A DNA stretch of 64,000 bases, taken from positions 1,302,001 to 1,366,000 of the forward strand of contig JAJTUQ010000006.1 of assembly GCA_021399445.1 (NCBI GenBank), given 5' to 3'. A program made the translations under genes and the position numbers. Within the stretch, counting starts at the first letter, position 1; every line of letters starts with the position of its first letter. Positions 1-11,969 of this stretch are shown here, piece after piece. The notes under the pieces were generated by a model, which worked only from the letters and a program-made list of their open reading frames with translations, was not told where the DNA came from and made no database searches. Source of the DNA: Xylogone sp. PMI_703. Lineage: Eukaryota > Ascomycota > Leotiomycetes.

Positions 1-2
1 AT

Positions 3-1296
3 CAAGGCCCAACTAACCGTAGCTTGCGTGAAGTGGTTCAGTCAATTGATAATGAGAAGGATCTAAGTAACTATATTGCAAGGTTTGGGGACAAAGTACC
101 TCCACGACGATCTGAAATCAAATACGAACGCAATGCGGTTTTAAACCCCCAACAACAGCAGGTTACGCCTCCTCCTCAGCGACAAGCAGATGACTCTTTT
201 GCTTCGCGCCAAGGGCCTCAGCAACCTTCTTTCAGTGCTGTACAACCTCCTCAGCAACAGATGAGTCAAGGATTAGGCCAAGGATTTAATCAACAACCGC
301 CACCACCACCAGCGATACAACAACATGAGAGGAGCTTCAGTCAAGGCTCCTCCGGACAAGGCCAACAGTATGGTAATACAGGCTCTATCAATCAACCTCC
401 GAGAACGCAAACAGTACCTCCTATGAATTATAACACCAACACCGCTTCTTCTGCAGGCCCTCCACAGCTACAGACACTTCCTTTCCAGAGCTCACATAGC
501 CCTCCACCATCTTTCGGCCAACAGCCACAAGTTTCGAATCTCTACACTCAATCACCGGTGTCTATGAACGCCAATCACCTACCTCCCTTAAAACCAGTTT
601 TCGGTCTAAGTCTGGATCATCTCTTTGAAAGAGACGGCTCTGCAGTTCCCATGACAGTCTATCAATGTATTCAAGCTGTTGACCTTTTCGGATTGGAAGT
701 CGAAGGTATTTATCGCTTATCAGGCACTGCCTCGCATATCACTAAATTGAGGGCTATGTTCGACAATGGTAGGGTGAAGCCGGCCCCTTGTATTTTTAGC
801 TTTTGTTGACAAAGAATTCTAGATGCATCAAAGGTGGATTTCCGAAACCCTGAGAATTTCTACCATGATGTGAACAGTGTTGCGGGTCTCCTAAAACAGT
901 TCTTCCGTGACCTTCCCGATCCGTTGATGACACGGGAGCATTATTCCGCTTTTATCGAAGCGGCGAGTAAGTATTCTTGTTTGATCTCAGTATGATAAGC
1001 ATAACTTACGTGGCGCAGAAAATGAGGATGATATTGTCCGCCGAGACTCTCTTCACGCCATAATTAATAGCCTTCCCGATCCTAATTATGCCACACTCAG
1101 AGCCTTAACACTTCATCTAAACCGTGTCCAGCAGAATTCTTCAGTAAACCGGATGAATTCCAGTAATCTTGCGATAGTCTTTGGGCCCACATTGATGGGC
1201 GCCAATACGGGTCCAAACATCCAGGATGCAGGATGGCAAGTCAGAGTGATTGATACGATATTGACCAATACTTATCAGATATTCGATGATGATTAG
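3..1296 (+). CDS. Rgd1-like RhoGAP, 3' part (5' end outside window)
   Basis: GTPase-activating protein for Rho-family GTPases, acting in cell-wall signalling and polarity. The window enters the gene in frame with the start missing. Visible exons are 3-768, 823-966 and 1019-1296; the 54 and 52 bp introns close in frame. The first part matches the end of an F-BAR region ([18 protein letters not shown]). A Gln/Pro-rich disordered linker of roughly 140 residues follows, then a RhoGAP domain from [15 protein letters not shown]. The domain has the catalytic arginine in GIYRLSG and the conserved [11 protein letters not shown] stretch. The protein ends soon after the domain, as in Rgd1. Domain order F-BAR, linker, RhoGAP argues for Rgd1 rather than Bem3 or Rga proteins; the exact paralogue is inferred. 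Confidence 0.85.
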
Positions 1297-2666
1297 GAAT
1301 GGGCAGACAAGGGGGATAATCCTATCCATAGCAGAGTGTATTCTTAGTCAAGTCATTTGGCGCCTAATTGATCGTTCAGCCGAAGGGGGAAATATCACAT
1401 TTTCCGAATACTTGGAGTATTCTTTCATTCAGACCAACCAAAGAATGCACATAAATTGAATAGCCTTTTGATACATGGCACTGATTACGTCTTTGTTTTT
1501 GTGTTTTAGGATATGTTCCCCATAGTGCCATTCACCCGCCTATCTTCCTAAATACGCAATTTCTACTTTTGCCTTGCAGTGTCTAGTAGACTCAGTAGGT
1601 TCAACCGTGTACTACGGGAATCCACGCAATATACAAGCTTTCCTTATCCTAAGATCTTCCTGGTCTACTACATACTACATATACCACTCCTGCTCCAACC
1701 AGCTAAGGTACCTCGGATTTTGCACATGGCCCCCTATGATTTGTGCCCCTTGTCTCTTGTTCGCCAAGTTGCAATTGAGCATAAAAGATAACGGTTGGAA
1801 GCATCCATCCGCAGAGTACGTGTGCGCGTCAACAAGTACAACGTAATATTCAGTCCTATTCCTGACTGCACCGAAACCACAAGCGGTACTTGAGATCCGA
1901 TGGACGTGGAGTCATTAATACTCCGAAAGGAGGCTAAATTACTGCCATAATATCCACTATTACAAAGATATTACGGACTGTCCAGTTCCAACAAGCTAGC
2001 AATTTTGTGTGTGCTTTCTATTGGGCATATTGGCCATCCATTAGCTGTTGAGACTATATTGAGTTCCAACAAGTTGTTGTGTGCCCAAGTCATCTGCCCA
2101 GTTGCACTTTGGAGTTGGTTGCACTGTTCCATATTAACCAGTCTCCGCCAGCTCTGAAATATAGCGAAGAACCCCCTGACACGGTACGGAAGAACGATGC
2201 TGCGTGATTACTACATTCGTGGCAGTCTGGGCGATTTACACATCCCTGTTCTGAACATCTCACCACCAAATCTACGAGTTCGGACCGTACCAGGGTGATA
2301 TTATCCATATTGCAACCCAGGGAATATCACCGACGCAAAATACGTTCATACGCCACACCTTCCTACAATATCACGGACTCTCCGTTATGATCCCGACAAG
2401 ATTTTACCTTGACTCTACTTGGTGGGGCTACGAGATGATGGAGCATTTTACTCGGACACCATGTCCATTCCTAGCACCTCTGTTCATGAATATAGTGACT
2501 TACGCGGCCAAAAGTCCAGTGTGAATATCAGGCTATCAGGCTCAGGATATCACACAATATGAATTGAACGCTAAAGGTAAACTAGTCTCTTTACAAACAA
2601 GTATATAGATATATGAATCTATATATTGCCTTTCCTATGTCTTTTGTCTGTGTCTGTCAAACAAAT
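1297..2666. other. Intergenic, no gene seen
   Basis: AT-rich spacer between the RhoGAP gene and the ferric reductase. The open stretches here are short, overlap on both strands and carry no recognisable domain or coding bias. It should hold the RhoGAP 3' UTR and the reductase promoter. Confidence 0.5.
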
Positions 2667-4527
2667 ATGGCTGCTCCTCATGGAACTTCTCCAGCAGCAG
2701 CACGTGCTGCTGCTCTTGTTCAGATACAAAATCAAAACACTCCGAAGTATTATGCAGCCGGAATGAGTGGGCTGGTCCTTCTCTTTACTTTGTTCTACTG
2801 GATAGGGCGTTTCTACAGTCAATACTATGTAAAGGGTTCCAATAACATGATCCTCTCATATACCGTATCTGCATCAAGGTATATATGAACACTCTAGAAG
2901 TCTACAGCCACTCTAACCACACACAAAAGGCGTTGCCGAAAATACTTGATCCGTCCAGCTCCTGGATTCACATCCGTGGGACATGCAGTCCTTGTGTTTA
3001 CTTATTTTGCTATTAACATTGTCCTCACTGTTACCAACGTGACTTTATCTTTGAGTGGTGCCGCAAAGAGACTTGGATGGTAAGTTGAAGGAACAAGATG
3101 ACTCCCGGTTTATATTTGACAGCTAATTATCAAAAGGATGGCAATTACCAACATGGCATTTATTATTTTTCTGGCCCTCAAGAATACTCCCTTGGGTTTC
3201 TTGACTGGTTACTCTTATGAGCGTCTAAACCAGTTACATCGCATTGCCGGATACACTACCGTTACTTTTGTGCTCCTTCACGCAATTGTCATGCTCAATA
3301 ACTGGTCCAGTAAACATATACTCGAACATATGAACAACTGGAATGAGCTTCATGGTGTTCTCGCAGCATTTGGCACATTCATAATACTGGTGACGGCTAT
3401 CATTGTCAGAAAGATGCAATACGAGACTTTCTATGTCATTCATATATTCACTGTCATATTTGTCTTGATCAACTTTGGGTTACACAGGCCTGAGTTTGCA
3501 TTGAAGGCGCTCTACATCCCAATCATTGCAGCAGCCTGGTGGGGAGCTGACCGCATGCTCCGCGGGAGCAGACTTCTATGGTATCTCTATGGAAGCAGGG
3601 CCGTCATCAATCCACTACCTCACGGGGGTACACATATAGTACTGCACCGAACACCTTTCCAAGCAGCATCGGGGCAACATGGCTTTTTATGGATTCCACG
3701 AATTCGTGCTCTTGAAACACATCCTTTTACTGTGGCAAGAAGTACACCGCACTCCATTGAATTCATTATCACTGCCCATGATGGCTTTACCCGTTCGCTC
3801 CACTCATACGCATTGAAGAACCCGGGTGCTTCACTTAGAGCATCTTTTGATGGACCATATGGCGCACTTCCCAACTTCACAAGATCTGCAGACAAAGTTG
3901 TACTCGTTGCTGGAGGAGTTGGTGCTACATTCACGTTTGGTGTTGCTCTAAACATGATTAATAAACTTGCAAATGAAAACTGTCCTAAAATTGAGTTCAT
4001 TTGGACTGTTAGAAGTGAGGGTATGTTCACATCGCCATCGCAATCATAATCCGTCCTTATCTCTGAACTGTACAGCTAATATCATCAAAGAAAATATGTC
4101 ATGGTTTGATGAAGCACTTCAACAGCTACAGAGATCACCTCTCGTCAACATAACCCTTCACTTAACAAAATCTCAAGATATATCTGAGCAACAAAGCCTG
4201 ACAGCTTCTGGAAAGACCGAGAATCGCATGGATCATATTTCGGAGACCCCTGTGCTACTCACAAAAGGCAGTGATAGTGATATTGAGAAAGCGCATATTG
4301 ATGTACAGAGTGTCCCTATCTCTTCCCAACTACACATCCATCCAGGTCGACCTAATATTCAATCTCTCATTCGTAATATTGTCCAGCAAAGTACACCTCA
4401 GGAGAGAATTATCGTAGCAGCATGCGGACCAGGAAGTCTAACCAAGACTGTGAGGGAGGCTGCAGCTGAGTGCATCTCGGCATCTGGGCCAAGTATCGAG
4501 CTTCACTGTGAACAGTTTGGATGGTGA
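2667..4527 (+). CDS. Ferric reductase (FRE-type transmembrane flavocytochrome)
   Basis: Plasma-membrane metalloreductase that passes electrons from NADPH via FAD and two haems to ferric or cupric ions. Exons 2667-2878, 2930-3079, 3137-4020 and 4076-4527 join to 565 residues. The start is the ATG opening MAAPHGTSPAA, because the 18 residues upstream look like leader. Two His pairs with 13 residues between them, near 155/169 and 223/237, fit bis-haem ligation in the transmembrane block. Cytosolic motifs follow in order: HPFTVA (FAD binding), GGVGAT (NADPH pyrophosphate) and a C-terminal ACGPGSL. At 565 residues it is at the compact end for fungal FREs. Substrate (iron or copper) cannot be told from sequence. 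NADPH oxidase is less likely because of the FRE-style domain spacing. Confidence 0.88.
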
Positions 4528-4969
4528 TTTCTTTTGATGGCAGTCCTTTGGTAACTGTAAAGTATCGGTGTTACAAGGCGGATTTGATAAATACGCGGAA
4601 TTTCGGTGGTTATTGTAGTTTAGATAGCCGTGATGACTGATATCATTGATGAAATATTTCATGCATTAAAAGAGCTCTTTACAAAAAGTGTGTTGATCGT
4701 GCATCTTGCTTTAGTGTACTTTTATTAGGAGATTATGCTAATTATTATTATCCCCATAGAATTCTGTCCGGCTACCTGATTGAACACATCCTTCTTTTCC
4801 ATCAGCCAAATCTTCTCGTACAGTCCAACACTGCTTAACTGGCCTCACAGGCTATCATTTTCGAGCCTCAAAGGAAAAATTAGTTAGTTAACTCTGAACT
4901 AGATTCAGTATGTCCTGTCAATACAGTATATCACTAACCCAAGTCTCAGATCCCCTCTTCGATAGCAAC
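4528..4969. other. Intergenic between ferric reductase and secreted protein
   Basis: AT-rich 440 bp with no coding signal. It carries the reductase 3' UTR and the promoter of the next gene. An ATG at 4910 lies in frame with that gene but precedes the signal peptide by 20 residues. Confidence 0.5.
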
Positions 4970-5758
4970 ATGAAGATCTCTTCCACGGCTATCATTAGCG
5001 TAGGCTTTATTATTTTGACTACATCCATCAGTGGAAGTCCCATCATGGAAATACCAGGCCTGTCAACCGAGTCACAGGATGACTCTTCTATCTGTCTCCT
5101 GCACCCAGAGGTCAGATGTCCAAAATGCCTCGCAGGTGCTTCCTTGCTAGAAAATACGAATTGTGTAATCGAAAATGCAACTGATACGCTAGTACCATAT
5201 TCTCATAGTATGCAGTTTGCATTAATATCTTTGCATAGTTTGAGTCTCGATGGATCTTGCGACGAGATGACATCAGCTGAGCCCAGCGAAATCAATAAGT
5301 GTTTCCAAGGCCCTGAGTTCCGCAAAGCTGTTGTAAGTAAATACAAGATTGCGTATTTTAGTCATTGTTATCCTTGATCATTAACGTTGAGGTAGCTCGA
5401 CAACTTTAATGAACGACCATTCCATACTAATGAAGTTGCCAACCTAATTACACATGTCATGGGCCTTATTGCCAAATTCAAGGAAGATTTCAAACAGGCC
5501 ACCATTTCTAGCACAGTTATTCTTCCTCGTAATTCATCAGACTACCACTGTTTCGTCTGTCCTTTTAATTGCACCAAATGTCTAACGAAGCATAGTTGGA
5601 TGGAGGAAATGGCATGCATTTCAGCAAGTGCAGAAGATCCATGGGACATCGGCCAGCCCTGTATGGAAGAGACGTGGCACAAACATCATCCAAGAGATAA
5701 AAGGCATGCGTACCCAAAATTTACGTTCAGGAACTCGACCTATCCCATGCCAATCTAA
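4970..5758 (+). CDS. Small secreted cysteine-rich protein, unknown function
   Basis: Two exons of equal length (4970-5332 and 5396-5758) encode 241 residues. The ATG at 4970 was chosen because it begins directly with a signal peptide (MKISSTAIISVGFIILTTSI, then SGSP). The mature part has twelve cysteines, six per exon, including a CP-x-CL-type group in exon 1 and HCFVCPFNCTKC in exon 2. Two or more N-glycosylation sequons are visible (ENAT, RNSS, RNST). The C-terminus has a run of basic and His residues (WHKHHPRDKRH). I do not recognise the family. Size, secretion and even cysteine count resemble fungal apoplastic or effector-type proteins, but no function is shown. It follows the ferric reductase by 440 bp on the same strand. 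Confidence 0.7.
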
Positions 5759-7927
5759 TCTTGACGAACGGGATTGGGACTAAAATTCGCAGAACATCCT
5801 AGCAGAGGCAACCTCTGATCTCACAGAAGTCATAGCTGATATTGGGCAAGATTGTAGCTCTTAGCTTACTAGATTTTAACAACCCCTCAATTATACCTGT
5901 CACAGGCTGATTCTCTTCCTGGGAACTCTTTACATCTCATACATCATTCTTCGGTCACCAACAATCGATGTAGCCCATGCAGTATATTTTTCTTAGAGCC
6001 CTTCCAGCCTTCGTACCAATAGCCAGTCTGCTGCCATCAAATCAATTACTGTTAATATTTTGTCAAGTAAGGGGATATGATATAGTTGTTCTTCGTTGAT
6101 TTTCTTGGTATCATGGGGGTATATGCGGAGTCCCGGAGTTTCAAGTTTGCGGGGATAGATTGTTCAGAAACGGGCCGAAGGGAGTCAAGCAACATCATTT
6201 CTTCAGCAACTTCATAGATGATCGCCAGTAATGCCAATAAATCTAATACCGCCGACATGTTTTGCTCCGAGGAGGGTTTCATTTGCATGGGAAGCCACAA
6301 ACACAACGTCTATAATCACTGGACATACGAATTATTTTAGAATATAATTTTCAGAACGAAAATACGCACGGAGTTCCTATAAAGCGGGAAAGTACCTATC
6401 AGCGCTTCACTCTATCATAGACTCAGCTTTCAGCATTAAAGTGTAGGAAATTTGATACTAATCTTTGACTAAGGCTTATTAGGTTTCCAACATATTTAAC
6501 ACACTACTTATGCATATTTCGTATCTCAACCAGAACTGAACTTAGGCTCCTGATGCGATAACGTTCTATCATGGAGGATGAACAACAACAAAAGTAAGGG
6601 TCAAAGTCCAGTGCAAGTTTTGGGAGGGGGAGTTGAAATGCCAATTGAGTTTATGGTTAAAATATCAACTATGGCTTCTGTATTTCTTTTTTGGCAGTAT
6701 AGCAAGCCAGTATTTCATTCAAGGGTAGTTAGAATGTAGCCTTTAGATTAAACCTAGGTACTCTATCATTATAGATACATTGTAAATCACTTCTTCATTT
6801 GGGTTATGTAGTCAGACTAGGTCTCTTCAAATGTACGTTAGTATAGAATTCGAGAGTATTTTCTAATTACTCTCCTTCAGTTGCAATCCTCAAGACTAGC
6901 CTATGTCGTAGATACGTTTGTTCCATTTTATCGAATGGGCAACCATGTAGAGTCGAGCAAAAGAGCCATCCCGTCATTAGTGCTATCGAAACGTTCGAAC
7001 TGAAGATAGGAATAAGAATAGCTGTCAAGATCTAGAATTAACGTTTCTTACAAAGTTGGACTGATGTGATGACGTTGTTCTACTCTTAGCGCTGCAACCG
7101 TAATTCCTGCAATGCGAAGGAATTTCTCACACAATTATTTGCATGTCACCAGTAAGTTTGTAGATTAGTCTATATGCTCATTATCAGACATGATTCCATT
7201 ATCTCTTAAGTTGTGGCTGTATACTTTTCCAGATGCTTGCGTATCTATTATGCAATAGCATCAAATCTGCTCCTTTGACGTGTACTTTGGCAACTGGAAA
7301 CCAATCTCTTGTCTGTTAGCTAATATTAAATACTGCACTCTAGATATTCTTATATCTTCAAAGCAACCTGGTGCTTGCATCATCCGTGTACACTAGTATG
7401 GCAGCTTTGCCAGCTGTGAGAGTATCACTTGGGACTGGGTAGCGTGGATGCAGGGAATATGAGTAGACAGGTTAGTCCCGTTTATTAAAAATAACTCATA
7501 GGTCAATAGTTATCATAGAACATTGTATATTGATAAAGCAAGAAAATCCATACAGTTCTATGATGCCACAGAAGTCTCGATATATCATATTCGTCGTCAT
7601 TGTGGAGGGCCGGCCCTTGCCCTCTCCAGTATTCCCTTCGACACCAAGAACACCAACACAGCCAGATATTTTAGAATTTCCTCCTCGTCAATATTTTCTC
7701 TCCTTTCACAAAATTTTCTCTTCTGTCAATACTGTCTACATATAAATATCTCTGCCACCTCCCACTCTCTCACACTTTTCTCGACTTTTCTCTACACTTA
7801 CACTCTCTTACACGCGTGATTCCTTATTCCATTTCCTATTTACAACTTGTCTGATCCAACTTCCCCACACAGCACTGATCTCTCATACCAATCCACATTC
7901 CGTACCAACTGTCTTCTGCTTCTCAGC
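5759..7927. other. Long intergenic region without supported genes
   Basis: About 2.2 kb of AT-rich sequence. A reverse-strand open stretch at 6052-6306 has no domain, no splice partner and ordinary base composition, so it was not called. The last 200 bases before 7928 are pyrimidine-rich (runs of CTCTCC and TCTCAC), as often seen in fungal 5' leaders, and probably form the 5' UTR of the RNA-binding protein gene. Confidence 0.5.
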
Positions 7928-10900
7928 ATGTCTCCTTCTAAGCCTCTCGATCAGCTCAATGCCTTTGAGCGGTTCTTGGCTCTGGCCGCGGATGCTCCGT
8001 CTCACCAGAGTTCCGCAGCTATGTCTAGTGTCAATGTTGCGGCTACTCCTGAGGAGACCGTCGAAAACAGTGTTGCACCAGTCCATGCACCTGCTCCTCA
8101 CACTCCAACGCAACAAGCAGGTAAGAATATCTCTTACTTTCTATGATATTGTTTTCAAAGAGACCATCCCTCTCTTAGAAATATCTTTTTTCATCCCGAT
8201 ATATTTGCTCCAGCAGACATCTTTCGAATACCTTTCATTTTCACACACTATCAGATTCCTACCCATTTGAATATTCCATCATTCCATCCTTTCATGCCTT
8301 ATTCATCTCATACATTCCCGTTATCAAAATATAAAATTTCACGTTTCTTTCATGCCAACCCACATCATTATCCACATTATACCATGTGATCTTCTTTCTT
8401 GCCGTTCCTATTGCAAACCTCCTTTCCTCTCACTTGGTGTACTATACCACTTGCACAAAAAATCCGCCATTCAGGATACATTCAATCTTAAATGCCCAAT
8501 CTCAAGGATCTCAGAGGTTTTGTGAGCTGTAGCTTATCAATATCCTTATTCTATTCTTTATTTCTTTCTCGCTGCTTCTTCGCATGCCATATCGGAGGTT
8601 TGATTGTGTCTAGCTTTCTCATATTCAGTAGCTATGGGGTTTATTTTATATACCTCATACGATCTTGTTTTATGCTTTCTTTTCGTCTCTCATAGTTCCC
8701 TTTTAAGTTGATAGATATATCCTAATCATCTTGCCTAAACATAGAAGATGCTATTGCCTCTGGCATTAGTAACTTGAATGTTTCTGATGAAGGCGGTGTC
8801 GTTGTCAAGAAAAGTGGTAGAGGAGCCTACTCCATCGATGTTGCCAAGGCCAATGCTATTAAGGGCTACTCACCATCTAAAGAAATGTGAGTTAAAAAAC
8901 CCCTCTCATAAATTGATCACAACTAATCACAATACTATAGCTACACTCCACCCTTTGTCCGTAATGGTGGAAGTTCTTCTTGTGATGACCCTTTCCGCCA
9001 GGAAACAATCAAGACGGAGAACAAGAAGCTGCCAGGTTCTGATAGATCTACTCCAAAGCGTGAGAGCATCATGAAAGAGAAAAATTGGCGCTCAGGCTCT
9101 AGTACTACTGGAAAAAGCGAGGGCTCTGCAGCTGGCTCTCCAGTAAAGCCAAAGAAGTATCGTCTTATCGTCCGCACTACTTCCAAGGATAGCCAGAAGT
9201 CCACTTCACCAGTGCAACCGTCCACTAGAACCCAGACACTCGGCTCCCATAATGAAGATGTTGATTATGATTCTTTGATACGCTCCCCTCCATCCTGCTG
9301 CGTATTCGTTGCCAAGTAAGTCGCTCCAAAAATAGAAGAGACATACTAATACCTCCTAGTCTTCTCTCAACTTTATCTGATGCAGCTTTGAAAGTCGAAG
9401 TTATCAAAGTTTTCCGTCAGTTTGGTGTTGTCAATGTCAAAATTAGACGTGACACTCGCCATATGCCTTTCGCTTTCGTCCAGTACGATGTGAGTATAAT
9501 ATATTAGGTGAAAGTTGAACGCGGTCTCACTATTCTAGAATTCCGACTCTGCTATCAGAGCTACATCCGAAGGAATGGGTATGTATATTGCGGGTCGCCC
9601 CTGCCGTACTGAGAAAGCCAAGGCTCATCGTAAGTTATTACCATATTCTAGTATTCCATGTATTAAACCGCGTTGCAGGCCTCTATTACTTTGAACGACA
9701 CGCCGGTTCGCTCAGCATTGAAGAAGCTAAACGCATCCTTAGTCAATTTGGTCCCATCGAGTTTGCATATGCAGCCTCTCCTATTGATCGCACCACTTTT
9801 AACCTCGCAGAGGGTGGGGTAATGGTTCAATTTGTCTTCTATGATGATGGTAAAAATGCACTGAATGTAAGCATATATTTATAACACCAAAATGGAGCCT
9901 TCTTCTCTAATAGCTATTAGTATTATCATGAACACCCTGAAGAATACAGAATGGTTGATGTCAATCATCTGAGCAAGCGCATGGTCAACAAGTCATCACC
10001 AACCAAACACAGGGATCCAGTTGCTGATGATGCCTATCTTCAACAATACGATGTCGATGTCCGTTCCGTATTTGTCAACAATCTACCATCGACAATTTCT
10101 GAGCAGGAGCTTCGCCGCTTCTTCGGTACGTTTGGCCAAATCATCAGGCTGAGCATGCATCAAAGCAATTCCAAGTATAGTTGTATGTTCTATCTATCTT
10201 CTGGTTTATATCCGTAGCTCACTTATTACCAGCGGAGAAATATGTCTTTGCTTTCATCGAGTATGAGACGCCACAAGTTGCAAAAATGGTTATTGAAGCA
10301 ATGGTAAGTCACCTATTCTTTCTGATGACGCTGAGAGCTAAATATATTTAGAACTTGCGGGAGATCGGAGGCAAGATTATCAAGGTTAAACAGCAAGACT
10401 CTGATCGCAAAAACCGCAACTTCCATCCACAGCGCTTGCAAGCTGCTATTGAGTCACCACCAGTTGTTTCCTCTCAATCTACTCAACATTCTCAACTCAT
10501 CCAATCAGTTGGTCAAACTCAGTTGGCTGTAGCGGAGCAACAGAATATGCCTGTTCAACAGACAATCAGTGGCCAGACCTACTTTAATCCTCAACAAGCT
10601 GAGATGAACCAACGAGGCTGGGAGCAATACCATCTCATGCAGCAGAATTATCCAACTTATCATCCTGCAGCCAATGCTCCTCAGGGAGCTTACAATGGTC
10701 AAATTTATCCTGTTCCACAAAATTGGTCTGCTCAGCAGGGTTATCCAACTCAGGCAGTATATGCTTCTCCACAGATAGTGTCCACCCCTCAGAGCCAGAC
10801 CAATGACCAGCACTATTGCAGCACCTCAAGACTTCAACAACCGCACACTCCAGCTAGCCCAACACCCCAAGCTCCTGCAACCTCCGGTGCTGGAGAGTGC

Positions 10901-11134
10901 CCCCCATACGCTGAATATCAAGGCCCTCTGACACAAGGCTACCTTCCTCCTTTCTACCCTCCACCTCCTGTCTGGGCTTTGACTCACACTCAGCAAGGAC
11001 CAATGCTCTATTGGATGGGAGCTCCCGGTCCACAGCCGATGGGAACAACGACTACTTCGACTGAAATTACCTCACAAGCTGTTCTCACAGGACAATCTTC
11101 TCCCGGAACGGCTCCTCCCCCATCTTCCCAGTGA
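7928..11134 (+). CDS. RNA-binding protein with two or three RRM domains
   Basis: Predicted RNA-binding regulator of 744 residues in nine exons: 7928-8120, 8745-8886, 8941-9315, 9360-9489, 9539-9629, 9679-9866, 9921-10182, 10233-10303 and 10352-11134. RRM1 starts at CCVFVANLLSTLSD (about residue 230), with a later FAFVQYD core. A weaker RRM-like unit has LYYFERHAGSLSIEEAKRIL (about 312). RRM3 has SVFVNNLPSTISEQELRRFF (about 420) and a YVFAFIEYE core. The C-terminal third is Gln/Pro/Tyr-rich and disordered. The layout recalls Mei2-like fungal RRM proteins, but orthology is not shown. The first intron (624 bp) is much longer than the others (44-54 bp). If translation instead began in exon 2, only about 64 disordered N-terminal residues would be lost. 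Confidence 0.82.
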
Positions 11135-11969
11135 AGAGCGAAATCTAGCCAAAATCTGACAAACTCCCGGGCTATTTCTGTTGTGACTCCTTAATCGATG
11201 AGTCATCAAATACCAATTTGCTTATGTTTCTCTAAATCTGTCGGCTCGATCAGAAGCTCATAATATATCTACTTTCTCACCTGGCTGGTCCACTCTGTCA
11301 TCTCATGATATTCTGTTCGGGCATCAATTTCAACTTCCTGTTTTTATTCAAGGCTCATGTCCAACGCAACTCAACTCGAGTGTGCTTACTTTCTTGATTC
11401 CTATTCTATCTTAAATCTGCTCTTGCACCCAGTAAGTTCAGTTTTTAAGTTAGGATATGGATTGTTGTGTTAATATACCCTTTTGTTTCTTTTCATTTCG
11501 TTGAGGATTTGCTATAAGGTCTCTTCTGTACACTTGTGTAGTAGCTAAATATATTCGAGACTAAATTACCTCAAAATTTATCATGGAGCCCCTATGTCCT
11601 CGTGACCCTTCAATTAACTTAAAATATTTGAACCAATTGGTAGGGGAGGAGCGAATAAAGTATTGACGTTATCACATAGATGTGATAATACGTGGATGAT
11701 TAGTTTTCATCCCCCCCTACGTTGTTTCCTCAAATAGCCTAAGTACATGTTGCAGGAGCCGGATTGATCAACTTCTCATGAAATTATTCTAGTTGAGCAT
11801 GGGCAAGTTTGGGTAGTCTGTTCGGAAAAGGGGGGCGAGCGGGACTAATCATAATTAGGATGATCACGTGATGATAAGGGATTTTAATCAATCGTCACAG
11901 TCAAGTCGAACTCGTCGAACCTTAACAACAACAAAATCCGCGCCGGCGTCTCTAAAACGCGTAGCAATC
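11135..11969. other. Intergenic, SLU7 promoter
   Basis: Contains the 3' UTR of the RRM gene and the SLU7 promoter. No other gene is seen. A palindromic E-box (11863-11872) is listed separately. Confidence 0.5.
11863..11872. promoter_or_regulatory. Palindromic E-box ATCACGTGAT upstream of SLU7
   Basis: A perfect 10 bp palindrome with a CACGTG core, about 100 bp before the favoured SLU7 ATG. It overlaps the upstream in-frame ATG at 11871, which argues that this stretch is promoter rather than coding. bHLH proteins bind such cores; use in vivo is inferred. Confidence 0.45.
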
